Assembly: GCF_000177635.2 (NCBI RefSeq)
Contig: NC_014836.1
Span: 1,121,001 to 1,185,000 of the forward strand
Direction: 5' to 3'
Source of the DNA: Desulfurispirillum indicum S5
GTDB taxonomy: Bacteria > Chrysiogenota > Chrysiogenetes > Chrysiogenales > Chrysiogenaceae
Length of the DNA: 64,000 bases
Shown: piece after piece, positions 46,364-56,158 of the stretch
Layout: each line of letters opens with the position of its first letter
Position numbering within the stretch: the stretch's first letter is position 1
Made by a program: the position numbers and the translations under genes
Notes under the pieces: generated by a model
The model's database searches: none
The model's input: the letters and a program-made list of their open reading frames with translations, nothing else
Told to the model about the DNA's origin: nothing

Positions 46364-48304
46364 TTACATTTTAAAGCGCTGGAGCATGGCCAGTTGCGTG
46401 TTGGATTTCTCCGCCAGGGTGATGGACACATCGGTGATGTTGTCTCCGGCGTTCTTGTTTTCCTGGGAAAGCTCGAACATTTCACGCATAATTTCAATGA
46501 GATCTTTGGTCTTCTTGGCGATGAAGGTGCTCTTGCGTACCAGTTCCGAGGAGGACTCCACGGTGTTGCGCAGCTTGTTCTGGGTGACTTCCGCCTGCTG
46601 CATCAGGTCCTGGGAGCTGTCGGCAATGCCCAGGATATTGGTGGCCACCTGGTCGACCTCGCCGTGGATACCATTGATGCTGCGGGTAATGCTGTTGATG
46701 ATGGAGCGGATCTCGCCCAGGGAGCTCTGGGTTCTTTCGGCCAGCACGCGAACCTCGTTGGCGACAACGGCAAATCCTCGCCCCTGATCTCCGGCGCGGG
46801 CTGCCTCAATGGATGCGTTCAGCGCCAGCAGGTTGGTCTGGTCAGCCACATCGGAGATAATGGAAAGGACATCTTCAATCTTGCTGGCCTCCTGGTTCAG
46901 CGCCTGCATCTTGCGGGCCATCTCCTGCTGCGCCTGGCTGTCGTGCAGGATCTGATTGTTGACCTTTCCAAGATCGCTGATCAGCGAAGTCAGCATCTTG
47001 TAACCATCTTCAAGAACTTCGGTGGAGGTGACGGCCAGCTCTTCGGTAATATCGAGGTTTTCTCCCACTTCACTCACGAGAGTTCCCGTGCGCTCAACCA
47101 GCTCAAACTGCTGGCCGATGTTGCTGGACAGCGATTCAGCCGTCGCGGAAAGTTCCTCACTGGCAGTAGCGGTCTCATGGGAGCCATCAGTGGCTTCGCG
47201 TACGATCTCCTGGGTCATGTCCAGGAAGCGGTTCATGGCGTCATTGGCCTTGGAGATTTCGTCAGCGCCGAACACCGGAAAACGCTGCGTCAGGTCACCA
47301 TCGCCTTCAGCCAGATCCAGGAAGGCGTCCTGCATCTTATTCAGGGGCCGCGTAATGGCAATGGCAATGGCAATGGCACATATCATGGAGAATCCAGCCA
47401 GAACCGCTACGACAGCGCTGGTGCGCAAAAAGGCAGTCCACTTGGCAGCATGCAGATTGTCCCGGGGCAACAGATTCATGGTAACCGCCGCCAGGCGACC
47501 CCGTCCGTCGTTCATGGGCAGGTAGGAGACGTTATAGGATGTGTTTTCAATGGTCAGAATACCAAAGGCGACTTCGCCACGTTCAACTTTCCTGAGAGCC
47601 TCGGCAGGGATCGTGTAATCACCACTGAACCCCGCAATCGTAGAGGCGTTGATCCGGTTATTGGCGACAAAGGCCACTTCCGTGTTGGAAATCTCCGCCA
47701 GGGATCGGGCGGTGTTGGAACGCAGGTAGCTGCCCACTTTTATGGTGCCCACGATCTGCCCCTGGTAGTTCAGGGGCATTACGGCGTCCATGGCCATCTC
47801 ACCAGTGGTGATGGAGACGGTCAGACCATTGCTGGCTCTTCCCTGCAGCGCGTCGCGCACCATGGGCACCGCCGACTTATTGTCGCCGCTGCGGCCAGGA
47901 TTGTGACCGCGCAGGATCACAATCCCCTGGTCGTCGGTAACTTCCAGAGTGGCAATGGTCGGGTCGTTTTTCGCAAGGGACTGATAGTCCTGGGTCAGGA
48001 GGCGCTCAAGGGTAGCCGTATCGCTGAAGGCCGTGGCCGTGGCAATCTCATGCTTGCGGGCGTGAATGTCGGCATAGGTGGTTACCCGCTCCTGCAGGGT
48101 CTGCAGGGCAGCGGCTGTACTGGTGGCGGCATTCTTGATGATGATTTCATAATCATCTTCAATGGTGGTGTGGGTGGCCAGCATGACCAGACCCACCATA
48201 ACTACAGCCACAGAAGAGACCATGGCCACAAAAAAAGCGATCAGCTTGAACCTGATGGTGAGATTGGGAAACAGATACCATGGCCGCCTGTGAGTGATGT
48301 TCAT
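46364..48304 (-). CDS. Methyl-accepting chemotaxis protein with a Cache sensor
   Basis: The product is 646 residues from ATG 48304 ([14 protein letters not shown]). It has a membrane helix ([20 protein letters not shown]), a periplasmic Cache domain of about 270 residues ([20 protein letters not shown] ... [20 protein letters not shown]), a second helix ([20 protein letters not shown]), HAMP, and a cytoplasmic signalling domain with the hairpin tip [29 protein letters not shown]. The first helix contains repeated small hydrophobics. An upstream in-frame start at 48391 has no clear ribosome-binding site. It forms a group with the STAS and kinase genes downstream. Confidence 0.93.
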   Translation of the reverse strand: MNITHRRPWYLFPNLTIRFKLIAFFVAMVSSVAVVMVGLVMLATHTTIEDDYEIIIKNAATSTAAALQTLQERVTTYADIHARKHEIATATAFSDTATLERLLTQDYQSLAKNDPTIATLEVTDDQGIVILRGHNPGRSGDNKSAVPMVRDALQGRASNGLTVSITTGEMAMDAVMPLNYQGQIVGTIKVGSYLRSNTARSLAEISNTEVAFVANNRINASTIAGFSGDYTIPAEALRKVERGEVAFGILTIENTSYNVSYLPMNDGRGRLAAVTMNLLPRDNLHAAKWTAFLRTSAVVAVLAGFSMICAIAIAIAITRPLNKMQDAFLDLAEGDGDLTQRFPVFGADEISKANDAMNRFLDMTQEIVREATDGSHETATASEELSATAESLSSNIGQQFELVERTGTLVSEVGENLDITEELAVTSTEVLEDGYKMLTSLISDLGKVNNQILHDSQAQQEMARKMQALNQEASKIEDVLSIISDVADQTNLLALNASIEAARAGDQGRGFAVVANEVRVLAERTQSSLGEIRSIINSITRSINGIHGEVDQVATNILGIADSSQDLMQQAEVTQNKLRNTVESSSELVRKSTFIAKKTKDLIEIMREMFELSQENKNAGDNITDVSITLAEKSNTQLAMLQRFKM

Positions 48305-48431
48305 CGGAGATTTCCCCTGCCTGAACAGAGTCAGCTGTTTCTGATGAGCCTGTGATGCCAAAAGTCCCCCCTTGTATGACTGCACCGCCATGATCGTGCC
48401 ATGGCGCCCTCGAGTAAGTCGGACAGTTCGT

Positions 48432-49319
48432 TTATGCGTGCGCCAGTTTCGCGCTCTTGACCGTGTTGTACATCAGCATGGCAATGGTCATGGGCCCGAC
48501 ACCGCCGGGAACCGGCGTGATGGCGGATGACTTCGGTGCCACCTCGTCGTAGGCCACATCACCCACCAGTCGATAGCCCTTGCTGTTATCAGCGTCTATG
48601 CGATTAATGCCGACATCGATGACCACAGCGCCCTCTTTGACCATATGGGCCTTGATGAATTCCGGCTTGCCAATTGCGGCCACCAGGATATCCGCCTGGG
48701 CGCAGACCTCTTCCAGGTTGCGGGTCGCACTGTGGCAGATGGTCACCGTGCTGTTGCAGCCCATATTGGAGCCCGAGTCCTTCTGCAGCATCATGGCCGC
48801 CAGTGGTTTGCCGACGATATCGCTTCGGCCCACAATCACCGCGTGCTTGCCGGTAGTCTCAATGCCCGTGCGCTTGATGAGCTGCACCACGCCATGGGGC
48901 GTACAGGGCAGGAAGCGTGGCGCTCCGATCAGGACGCGGCCGACATTGTCTGGATGGAAGCAGTCCACATCCTTCTGTGGCGCGATGGCATTGATCACCT
49001 CGCTCTCATCCAGGTGGTGGGGCAGTGGCAGTTGACACAGAATTCCGTGGATCTGTGGATCGTCGTTGTACTGCTGCACCACGGACAGCAGCTCTGCCTG
49101 CGAAGTGGCAGCGGGCAGGATGGAAGACTTGGAGAGGATGCCGATCTTTTCGCAGGTCTTCTGCTTGCTGCCGACATAGACTTTACTGGCAGGGTCGTCG
49201 CCCACCAGGATAACCGCCAGGCCTGGCTGGATGCCTTGACTTTTCAGCGCGGAAACTTCTGCGGACAGCTCGTCCAGTATGGTTTGTGAGAGTTTTTTAC
49301 CATCGAGAATAGTTGGCAT
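48432..49319 (-). CDS. folD: Methylenetetrahydrofolate dehydrogenase/cyclohydrolase
   Basis: The 295-residue bifunctional enzyme interconverts methylene- and 10-formyl-tetrahydrofolate. Signatures: [22 protein letters not shown] with the catalytic lysine, [33 protein letters not shown], the NADP loop [18 protein letters not shown], and the C-terminal [17 protein letters not shown]. It is divergent from surE. A 9-bp inverted repeat (49341-49349 and 49368-49376) lies just upstream of its start. Confidence 0.97.
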   Translation of the reverse strand: MPTILDGKKLSQTILDELSAEVSALKSQGIQPGLAVILVGDDPASKVYVGSKQKTCEKIGILSKSSILPAATSQAELLSVVQQYNDDPQIHGILCQLPLPHHLDESEVINAIAPQKDVDCFHPDNVGRVLIGAPRFLPCTPHGVVQLIKRTGIETTGKHAVIVGRSDIVGKPLAAMMLQKDSGSNMGCNSTVTICHSATRNLEEVCAQADILVAAIGKPEFIKAHMVKEGAVVIDVGINRIDADNSKGYRLVGDVAYDEVAPKSSAITPVPGGVGPMTIAMLMYNTVKSAKLAHA

Positions 49320-49506
49320 GTGAACACCTTGTGAATGATTTTACGCACGTGGCCAAATGAAGGCAACCGTGCGTAATGTATACAGAATATTACCGTTTAA
49401 CGGTACAAAAATCCATAAGTAATTACGCCCAGTGAGAATGTAACAGGGGCGCTTGCATCTGCCATTGTAGCGAGGTACGCTGCGGGTAATACTCCAGGAG
49501 GCATTT
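49320..49506. promoter_or_regulatory. Divergent folD/surE promoter region with inverted repeats
   Basis: The 187-base gap contains the inverted repeat TTACGCACG/CGTGCGTAA (49341-49349 with 49368-49376) and the short palindrome TACCGTTTAACGGTA near 49391-49405. Both may be operators or leader hairpins. No -35/-10 pair is convincing. Confidence 0.45.
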
Positions 49507-50253
49507 ATGCATATACTGATAACCAATGATGATGGCATTTTCAGCTGCGGGCTCCAGGCTCTGGTGGATATTTTTGCTCCGGGCAACGAAGTCACGGTGG
49601 TGGCACCGGACACGGAACGCAGCGCCATCGGGCATGCCATTACCATTTCTACACCATTGTGGACGGAAGACGTTGAATTTCGCGGCGCAAGCCGCGCCTA
49701 CAAGACCACCGGCACCCCGGCGGACTGCGTGAAGCTGGCCCTGCGGGGCCTGGGAATCAGACCCGATATGGTTATCAGTGGCATCAATAAAGGCCCCAAC
49801 TGTGGCAGCAACATCATCTATTCCGGCACCGTCTCCGCTGCCACCGAAGGCCTGCTGCAGGGCATACCCTCCTTTGCCGTCAGTGTGGACGACTACCGCA
49901 AACCCAATTACAACGCGTGTCACGGTCACCTGCGTTCCCTGGTGGAACGGCTGTTGCCCTTTGACACCGGACGCTTTCTCTTTAACATCAACCTGCCCTC
50001 CACAGACGCCGATCGTATACAGGGCGTGCGCATTACCCGCCAGGCCGTCTCACGGTATCGCGATGTCTTTGAAAAACGCCACTGCCCACGCCAGCGAGAG
50101 TACTGGTGGCTGACCGGAGAAGAACTGGAGCACGAATCCGCAGAGGAAACCGACTGGGTTGCCATGAAGCAGAACTACATCAGCGTGACCCCCGTGCAGT
50201 TTGATCTGACGGATCATGAGAGTTTTCAGGTGCTCAGGAACAATGGATTTTAA
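49507..50253 (+). CDS. surE: 5'-nucleotidase SurE
   Basis: The 248-residue metal-dependent nucleotidase/survival protein has ILITNDDGIFSCGL with the conserved D-D, VVAPDTERSAIGHAIT, the ISGINKGPNCGSNIIYSGTV loop, and VSAATEGLLQGIPSFAVSV. ATG 49507 follows CCAGGAGGC. The usual neighbours pcm and nlpD are absent. Confidence 0.96.
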   Translation: MHILITNDDGIFSCGLQALVDIFAPGNEVTVVAPDTERSAIGHAITISTPLWTEDVEFRGASRAYKTTGTPADCVKLALRGLGIRPDMVISGINKGPNCGSNIIYSGTVSAATEGLLQGIPSFAVSVDDYRKPNYNACHGHLRSLVERLLPFDTGRFLFNINLPSTDADRIQGVRITRQAVSRYRDVFEKRHCPRQREYWWLTGEELEHESAEETDWVAMKQNYISVTPVQFDLTDHESFQVLRNNGF

Positions 50254-50335
50254 TCTGTGCGCGTACAGTAAGGCGCTGATTGCCTGATGTCCATTTCGAC
50301 GAAACAGACTGAATAGAGTAACAGGTTTTGGTGTG

Positions 50336-50881
50336 TGTTTTGCTACTTTGGACCCGCCCAAAGTAGCTGGGAAGCGGCCCCCAGTGCTGCCCTTTTCAGC
50401 CGTCCGCTTGCCTGGAACTGGGGACCGCAAACAACCGCCCTCCGTGGCTTTTGGTTTGCGGTTGCCGCCCTCGTGGCGTCAACCCTGCGGGTCCATAGCG
50501 TTCCAGTCTTCGCGTCCTGGCTGGGCCAGCCCACGGGGGAGAGACAGAAACAGGCCGTTCCCCCCTGAGCCCGTCCGGTGAGTGCGACGCCTGGCTGGCA
50601 AGACCCGAAGGGACACTCACAGGAAGTGAGTGGTCCGGCAGCACTGCAGGGAAGCAGGGGTCAGGCAACGCAAAGAGGCCCAGGTGCAAGGCGCGGGCAA
50701 AGCGAGGAGCGAGGCGTACCTCCCTGTACGTCGCAGTGACGAGCGATGCCCGGCAACGCAGCAGATGGGCCTCTTTGAGCAGCCTGCTGCCGGATCTCCA
50801 GAACAGGCGAGCAATGACCCGGAAAAACGGGCGTTCGGGGGGCGCGTTTTTGTACACTTTTTGCGCGGTCAAAAAGTGTAA
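50336..50881. repeat. Hairpin-bounded non-coding repeat-like element
   Basis: The GC-rich stretch is bounded by two hairpins of similar design: 10-bp stem 50342-50351/50358-50367 and 11-bp stem 50853-50863/50870-50880, both with an ACTTT...AAAGT core, a 6-base loop and TTTTG just outside. Inside, 11-bp inverted repeats AAAGAGGCCCA/TGGGCCTCTTT (50672-50682, 50765-50775) enclose an imperfect long palindrome. Open frames on both strands are Arg/Pro-rich and without family pattern. Similar sequence is, from memory, dispersed in many proteobacterial genomes. The flanks 50254-50335 and 50882-50988 hold nothing recognised. Confidence 0.6.
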
Positions 50882-50988
50882 TGCACCTGTTCAAGATGAG
50901 TATGGAAATGTGTGACTCGCTGATCAGGAACAGCAGAGTTTCGGTTTCCTGTCAGGACCGTTATGCAGAAGAAAAGTTCTTCTGTTAA

Positions 50989-51810
50989 TCAGAAATACCA
51001 CAGCACTTGTACTCCCCAGATATCCTGGTCGCTTTCGGGTTGGTAGGCGGGGTTGTCAAGCCAGGGTACATCCACGGGCTTGGAGGCGGAGAAGCGGTAG
51101 GAGTCGTAGTAGAGGGATATGGCGTAGCGGTTGCGTCCGCTTTCATCTACCCGCACGCTGGTTATCCGTGCAAAGGTGGAGCTCAGGCGTCCTGGTGAAA
51201 GCTGGGCACCTTCAACGTATTCGTTGGTATAAAAGGGGTACTTAATGCCCATGCGCCCGTGGAATCGCCATTGGGGTGTCATATGGGCCAGCCCCACCGC
51301 GAATCGGGAGTAGAGGATAAAGTACTCCTCCAGGTAACCACTGGCTCGAACGGTGTCGCCGGTGGAGGTGGTGACGGTAGTACTCTGGATATCCCGTTCC
51401 CACATCTCCAGACCGCCGCCCAGCAGCAGATCGCCATAGAAATCTCCCAGCTCCTTGCGGTAGCCCAGCAGTCCATCATAGCGGTTGCCGAAGTACTCCG
51501 TGGTGGAGGTGGCGGGATCGCCGTCCATGGTGGCTCCGTCGTAGTCCACGCTGCCGAAGTAGAAGCGCCCTTCCAGAGCCAGCAGGGGGCCTTCGCCGGC
51601 ATGGGTCATATTGTCCCATCCCAGGGCCAGGACATGGCGCAGACCGCTCTCCTCCAGGAGCTTGCCGCCGCCGTGGTACTCTTTCCAGGTGTAGTTTTCC
51701 AGGCCGTAGGACAGGGAAAGCTGGTGGGAAGTCGCCCAGGAAAAAGAAAACAAGCACAGTATTGACAGTGTCAGGAGTGACAGGGATCGCAGGAATTTTG
51801 TCGGTGCCAT
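50989..51810 (-). CDS. Outer-membrane beta-barrel protein of unknown function
   Basis: The product is 273 residues from ATG 51810 after GGGAGGT. A signal peptide (FLRSLSLLTLSILCLFSFSWA) is followed by alternating strands typical of a barrel (HQLSLSYGLENYTW, ALEGRFYFGSVDY, LLLGGGLEMWERD, YAISLYYDSYRFSAS), ending DIWGVQVLWYF with a terminal phenylalanine. No family is recognised. It follows the TraF-like barrel gene on the same strand by 112 bases. Confidence 0.75.
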   Translation of the reverse strand: MAPTKFLRSLSLLTLSILCLFSFSWATSHQLSLSYGLENYTWKEYHGGGKLLEESGLRHVLALGWDNMTHAGEGPLLALEGRFYFGSVDYDGATMDGDPATSTTEYFGNRYDGLLGYRKELGDFYGDLLLGGGLEMWERDIQSTTVTTSTGDTVRASGYLEEYFILYSRFAVGLAHMTPQWRFHGRMGIKYPFYTNEYVEGAQLSPGRLSSTFARITSVRVDESGRNRYAISLYYDSYRFSASKPVDVPWLDNPAYQPESDQDIWGVQVLWYF

Positions 51811-51922
51811 GGTAACCTCCCGGCGGTGGGCAAAGAATTCAGCCTGTCCAGAATATACCATGGACAGGCTGAATGGAACGATAAATGTGCTGGTCAACGA
51901 TCGGCTGTATTGAACTGCCTGC

Positions 51923-53260
51923 TCAGAAGGTCACTTCCAGACCCAGGTTGAACATCATTGCCCGGGGGACGCTGTCGCCGTCGGCACTGTCAAGGCTGTA
52001 GGCCAGGTCGAGGTTCAGGGCCTTGAAGAGGGTGACACCGCTGGTCAGGAAGCTGAGCTCTTCGCCCGCCAGGTTTTGGCGGTAGCCCACGCGGAAGCCG
52101 GGAATCCACCAGCTTTGGGTGGCGTAGGCGGCGCTGAGGGTCATCCACTGGTAGTCGTCGCCCACCAGGTCGGCAGCGCTGTTGAGGTCAAGGCCCGCGC
52201 CCAGCACCCAGTTGCGGCTGGCGGTATAGAGGGCGCCCTCGGTGCGGATCTGGCGCTCCAGCTTGCCCTTGCCGATATACCCGTCGGGGGTATCGAAGCT
52301 GGGTTCATTGAAGTTGACCAGGGTGGCGCCGACGCGGTAGTTCTCCGCTGCCCAGATCACGCCCACGTCGAGGCCGAGGCTGGTGCTCTCCACCAGGTTG
52401 GCGTCCATATTGTCGCGGATGGCGTCGATGGCGTCGTCCTCATCCTTGGTGGAGACGGAGACATAGGAGAGTTCGGCGTTGTAGTGCTTCAGTCGGCCAC
52501 CCACATAGAGGAGGCCCTTTTCGTGCTCGTAGGCGCGGGCGCTGTAGGCCACGCCCAGCTCACGCAGCATGCCGCCGTGGATGCTCAGGTTGGCGTTTGT
52601 GTCGACTTCAGGAGTATTGCCTGCTGCTATCCATGTGGCAATCTGCTCATCAGTCATGCCGCTGTCAGGAAGATTTGAGGTGATCTGGGCTGGTGTGCCA
52701 ATGGTGTCGCCGTGAACAAACATTTTGCCCTGGCCGGAGAAGTTGGCGTCAAAGGTCAGGCTGCCGCGCAGGGTGTCAAAGGTGGCGATGACGGGCATCA
52801 GGGGAGCGTGGGCCGAGAAGCCGAACTTCACATAGCCCTTTTCGTGGGCGTCGGCGAGGAAGGAGTTAAATTCCCCTTCAAGGTATTCGTAGTCGGCCAG
52901 AGCTTCCCTGACGGTGTTGACGTCCTGCTGGGCTTGAATTAACTCAAGGCCAGGAGTGTAATTCGGGAAGTTAAGCTCGTAGTCCTTAAATTCATAGTCC
53001 ATGAAGTCGTCCAGCTTATCCATCATGTCTTCCACGTTGCCCACTTCGATGGCGAAGCCCACGGAACCCAGCAGGCCGAAGCGAAGTCCGCGCTTCTCCG
53101 CGGCGGCGCCGGCGGCGGGGTTGGCGGTGGTGGACATGATGGTCTGGGGATTACTGATATCACCAAAAGTCAGGTTGGGACCGGACGGATGGAAGTGGGG
53201 AGCCGCCAGGGCTGAGAAGGGAAGCAGGGTGACGAGCAGGGCACTGCTGATGCGTTTCAT
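51923..53260 (-). CDS. TraF-like (PF13729 type) outer-membrane protein
   Basis: The 445-residue protein has a signal peptide (MKRISSALLVTLLPFSALAA) followed by HFHPSGPNLTFGDISNPQTI and NPAAGAAAEKRGLRFGLLGS, the pattern of the conjugal-transfer TraF_2 family (distant to FadL-type barrels), here in a chromosomal context without other transfer genes. The rest has many Gly-aromatic strands and ends NLGLEVTF. ATG 53260 follows GGAGGT. Despite the family name, conjugation is not implied; a transport or surface role is more likely. Confidence 0.75.
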   Translation of the reverse strand: MKRISSALLVTLLPFSALAAPHFHPSGPNLTFGDISNPQTIMSTTANPAAGAAAEKRGLRFGLLGSVGFAIEVGNVEDMMDKLDDFMDYEFKDYELNFPNYTPGLELIQAQQDVNTVREALADYEYLEGEFNSFLADAHEKGYVKFGFSAHAPLMPVIATFDTLRGSLTFDANFSGQGKMFVHGDTIGTPAQITSNLPDSGMTDEQIATWIAAGNTPEVDTNANLSIHGGMLRELGVAYSARAYEHEKGLLYVGGRLKHYNAELSYVSVSTKDEDDAIDAIRDNMDANLVESTSLGLDVGVIWAAENYRVGATLVNFNEPSFDTPDGYIGKGKLERQIRTEGALYTASRNWVLGAGLDLNSAADLVGDDYQWMTLSAAYATQSWWIPGFRVGYRQNLAGEELSFLTSGVTLFKALNLDLAYSLDSADGDSVPRAMMFNLGLEVTF

Positions 53261-53501
53261 TGGGGTAACCTCCGTGAGTAGTGGGCGCAGCTCCTGATTC
53301 GCATTCAGGGGCTGGTCAGAAAAGAAATGCGATGATTTGAACCATCGCTATGGTACATTATGGGACGTTAGGGGTTTTTGATCTTTGACGCATTCCGTTG
53401 ATATGGTGAAAATATAAAAGCGTTTCGGGACACTGTCAACGGATACTTTGCGTGCAGATAAACACCGTGGTGCCGTAACCATGACTCTACAGGGGAAGCA
53501 G

Positions 53502-55112
53502 ATGAGGTTTTTTACGCCATTTTCCGGGAATCTGTTTGTTCTTCGCCGTCACTCAAGCGCGCCGGAGATGGAGGCGTTGCTGGCGAATTTTTTCCATCTG
53601 GGCGCGGTCGAGGTTTTTGACTGCGATATTCAGTGCTGCGATACTTTTGACTGGCGGTTGTGGAGGGCGGGTTATCACCTGCAGGCGGTACAGGAACACC
53701 AGAGCTTTGGGCTCAGCCTCTGGCGCGATGCAAACCAGGTGGACACTGCCGATATATCGGGAGTAATGCCGCGCTTTGCCGAGCAGTTTGCCCCGGGTGC
53801 GCTGCGCAGGCGTCTGCGGAAACTTGCGGGAAATCGGGCTCTGCTTCCCTTTCTGTCCGTGGAAGGTCGCCAGAGCTGCTGGCAGCTGCGTGACGAAGAC
53901 GGAAGCGGTGTCACCCTCGCGCTGATAGAGGCCGAACTGGAGTTCGCACGGCAGGGCGAGGCGCGCCGGGCTGCGGGGAATTTTCTGCAGATTGTCCCCC
54001 TGGAGTCCTGTTCTGCTGAATTTCTGCGGCGGGTGCTGACGGTGTGCTGCTCTTTACAGGGGGTGGAGTCCCTTGATGGTGGCCTGGTGGGTTTTGGTAT
54101 CGAGGCACTGGGTATGGTTCCCGGTGATTACCAGCCATGGCAGGCCCAGCGCTTCGATGCCTCCATGGAGTCGGCTCCATGTGTGCGCTCGATACTTGGC
54201 CAGTGGGTGGCGGTGATGGGGCGCAACGAACATGGCATGGTGCATGATCTGGATGCGGAATTTCTCCACGACTATCGTGTCGCTCTGCGTCGCCTGCGTT
54301 CGCTGCTGCGCTCCATGGGAGATGTGCTGGACGCGGAGGTTGTCCAGTCGCTGCGTGTTGACCTGGCCTGGCTCAGCAGCCGCACGGGCCTGGCCAGGGA
54401 TCTGGATGTCTTCCTTGAGTCCCTGGAGCCGTTGCAGCGCCAGCTGCCCCCGGGGAGTGGGGAAGTGTTGCTGTCACTGAAGTCGCTGCTGTGGCACAAG
54501 CGCCGCCGCGCCTATGGATCGCTGCAGCGGCTGCTGAGTTCCGCCCGTTACGCGCGTGTTCTGGATCGCCTGAATTCGCTGGTGCTTCGCGAGGACGATC
54601 AGGCTTCATTGATGACGGCGGCTATGGCCGATATTCCCATCAAGCAGCTGGCGGACCTGTGTATTGGTGATGCCCTGGCGCGTTTACTGAAGAAGGGTGG
54701 CAGAATCCGGGCGAAGAGTTCCGACGAACAGCTGCACGAGGTGAGGATTGCCGCCAAGCGGCTGCGCTACCTGCTGGATATCTTTCCCTCCCTGTACGGG
54801 GGCTCTGGCTTTGAGCGGGCGGTGCGCGCGCTGAAGGAGTTGCAGACCTGCCTGGGCGAATTCAACGATGTTGCCGTTCAGCTGCAGGCTCTGGAAGAGT
54901 ACGCTGCGCAGATGTATCGCAGTCAGGCTGAGGGCGGCTACCGGCTGTATATGGCACTGGGTTATCTGCAGGCGCTGCTCCATCAGCGTAGGTCGCACTG
55001 TCGCGGGGAGTTTGCGCGGCAGTGGAAGAAGTTTGCCGACAACCGTGTTCAGAAGCACTTTTCTGCTATGCTTGGCGATATATTGAAAAAACGAGATGGG
55101 GAGGATACGTGA
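53502..55112 (+). CDS. CHAD-domain protein with a divergent N-terminal domain
   Basis: The product is 536 residues from ATG 53502 after AGGGGAA (an ATG at 53481 is possible). The C-terminal 320 residues are a CHAD domain: HDLDAEFLHDYRVALRRLRS with conserved His/Arg/Lys, later SDEQLHEVRIAAKRLRYLLD, a helical bundle that binds inorganic polyphosphate. The N-terminal region may be a degenerate CYTH fold: a short EFD-like set is present (VEVFDCDIQCCDT, WRLWRAGYHLQ, LIEAELEFARQG) but the ExExK triphosphatase motif is not clear. The stop overlaps the lpxB start. Confidence 0.85.
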   Translation: MRFFTPFSGNLFVLRRHSSAPEMEALLANFFHLGAVEVFDCDIQCCDTFDWRLWRAGYHLQAVQEHQSFGLSLWRDANQVDTADISGVMPRFAEQFAPGALRRRLRKLAGNRALLPFLSVEGRQSCWQLRDEDGSGVTLALIEAELEFARQGEARRAAGNFLQIVPLESCSAEFLRRVLTVCCSLQGVESLDGGLVGFGIEALGMVPGDYQPWQAQRFDASMESAPCVRSILGQWVAVMGRNEHGMVHDLDAEFLHDYRVALRRLRSLLRSMGDVLDAEVVQSLRVDLAWLSSRTGLARDLDVFLESLEPLQRQLPPGSGEVLLSLKSLLWHKRRRAYGSLQRLLSSARYARVLDRLNSLVLREDDQASLMTAAMADIPIKQLADLCIGDALARLLKKGGRIRAKSSDEQLHEVRIAAKRLRYLLDIFPSLYGGSGFERAVRALKELQTCLGEFNDVAVQLQALEEYAAQMYRSQAEGGYRLYMALGYLQALLHQRRSHCRGEFARQWKKFADNRVQKHFSAMLGDILKKRDGEDT

Positions 55113-56158
55113 AACTTCTGGTCAGTGCTCTGGAGCCTTCGGCCAATGTGCATCTGGAACGGCTGATGTCCCAGCTGCCCGGTGTGGAAATTCAGGGGAT
55201 TTTCAGCGATCACCTGGGCAAGCCGCTTATCGACAGCCGGGAGTTTTCGGTGATGGGCTTTGTGGACGCCTTTGCCAAGATTCCCTTTGCCCGCAAGGCC
55301 ATTGATATGATGACCCGGCAGGCTCCCCTGCATGATGCGGTGCTGCTGATCGACTCTTCGGGGTTTCACATTCCCCTGGCAAAATCCATCAAGAAGCAGC
55401 ATCCCCATGTGAAGATCATCTACTACATCCTGCCCCAGGTATGGGCCTGGCGGTCGGGCCGGATTCCCGTGGTGGAGGCGGTGACCGATGTGCAGGCGTC
55501 GATTCTGCCCTTTGAGAACCAGTTCTGGAAACATGCCCATTATGTGGGGCATCCACTGATGGAGGAGATTCGCACCTGGAAGAATGACGTCAGTCAGGGC
55601 AGTACCGTGGCGTTTCTGCCGGGCAGTCGCCGCAGCGAGATCGGCAAGCTGATGCCGGTGTACCGTGAGGTGGCCGCCAGCCTGTCGGGGCGCAAGCTGC
55701 TGGTGATTCCACCCCACTATCGAGAGAATGATATTGCCGAGATGTACGGGGATTTGCGGGGGTTCGAGGTGGCGCGTTCCACCCACGAAGCTTTGCTGGA
55801 GGCGTCCTTCGCCTTTGTGTGTTCGGGCACGGCTACCCTGGAGGCGACTCTGATCGGGACGCCCTTTGTGCTGGCGTACCGGGCCAAGGCGCTGGACTAC
55901 TTCCTGGGGCGGCACTTTGTGAAGCTGCCCTATATCGGGCTTTCCAATATGATCTTCCACTTCGCCGGACGACCGCCCATTCATCAGGAGTTTCTGCAGG
56001 ACGAGGTGACAGCGCAGAACCTTCTGAATGCCATGGCGCAGATCGATGGTCAGGATTTTCTGGAGCGCTCCAGGGAGATGCGCGCTCTGTTGCAGGTGAC
56101 GCCGGAGCACAGTCTGTCCCAGGTTATTGATCGTCTGGTGCGGGAAGGTCGGGCATAA
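55109..56158 (+). CDS. lpxB: Lipid-A-disaccharide synthase
   Basis: Joins UDP-diacylglucosamine and lipid X in lipid A synthesis at the inner membrane. The 349-residue protein starts at GTG 55109, overlapping the CHAD stop. It has LLVSALEPSANVHLERLM (SAxExS/AD motif as SALEPSAN), LIDSSGFHIPLAK, IYYILPQVWAWRSGRI, ILPFENQFWKHAHYVGHPL, FLPGSRRSEIGKLMPV and CSGTATLEATLIGTPFVLAY. The usual lpxA/fabZ neighbours are absent, and the length is slightly below the common 380. Confidence 0.95.
   Translation: MKLLVSALEPSANVHLERLMSQLPGVEIQGIFSDHLGKPLIDSREFSVMGFVDAFAKIPFARKAIDMMTRQAPLHDAVLLIDSSGFHIPLAKSIKKQHPHVKIIYYILPQVWAWRSGRIPVVEAVTDVQASILPFENQFWKHAHYVGHPLMEEIRTWKNDVSQGSTVAFLPGSRRSEIGKLMPVYREVAASLSGRKLLVIPPHYRENDIAEMYGDLRGFEVARSTHEALLEASFAFVCSGTATLEATLIGTPFVLAYRAKALDYFLGRHFVKLPYIGLSNMIFHFAGRPPIHQEFLQDEVTAQNLLNAMAQIDGQDFLERSREMRALLQVTPEHSLSQVIDRLVREGRA

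Noticed and set aside
45994-48391. Long open frames antisense to the chemoreceptor and STAS genes, including one spanning 46085-48355
   Set aside because: The sense strand encodes clear MCP and STAS domains; the antisense product has low complexity and no motif.
50333-50881. Arg/Pro-rich open frames on both strands between surE and the barrel gene
   Set aside because: No ribosome-binding sites or family motifs; the region is better explained as a hairpin-bounded repeat-like element.
51923-53260. Presence of a conjugation system, from the TraF-like family name
   Set aside because: No other transfer, relaxase or pilus genes are nearby; PF13729-type proteins are often chromosomal outer-membrane proteins.
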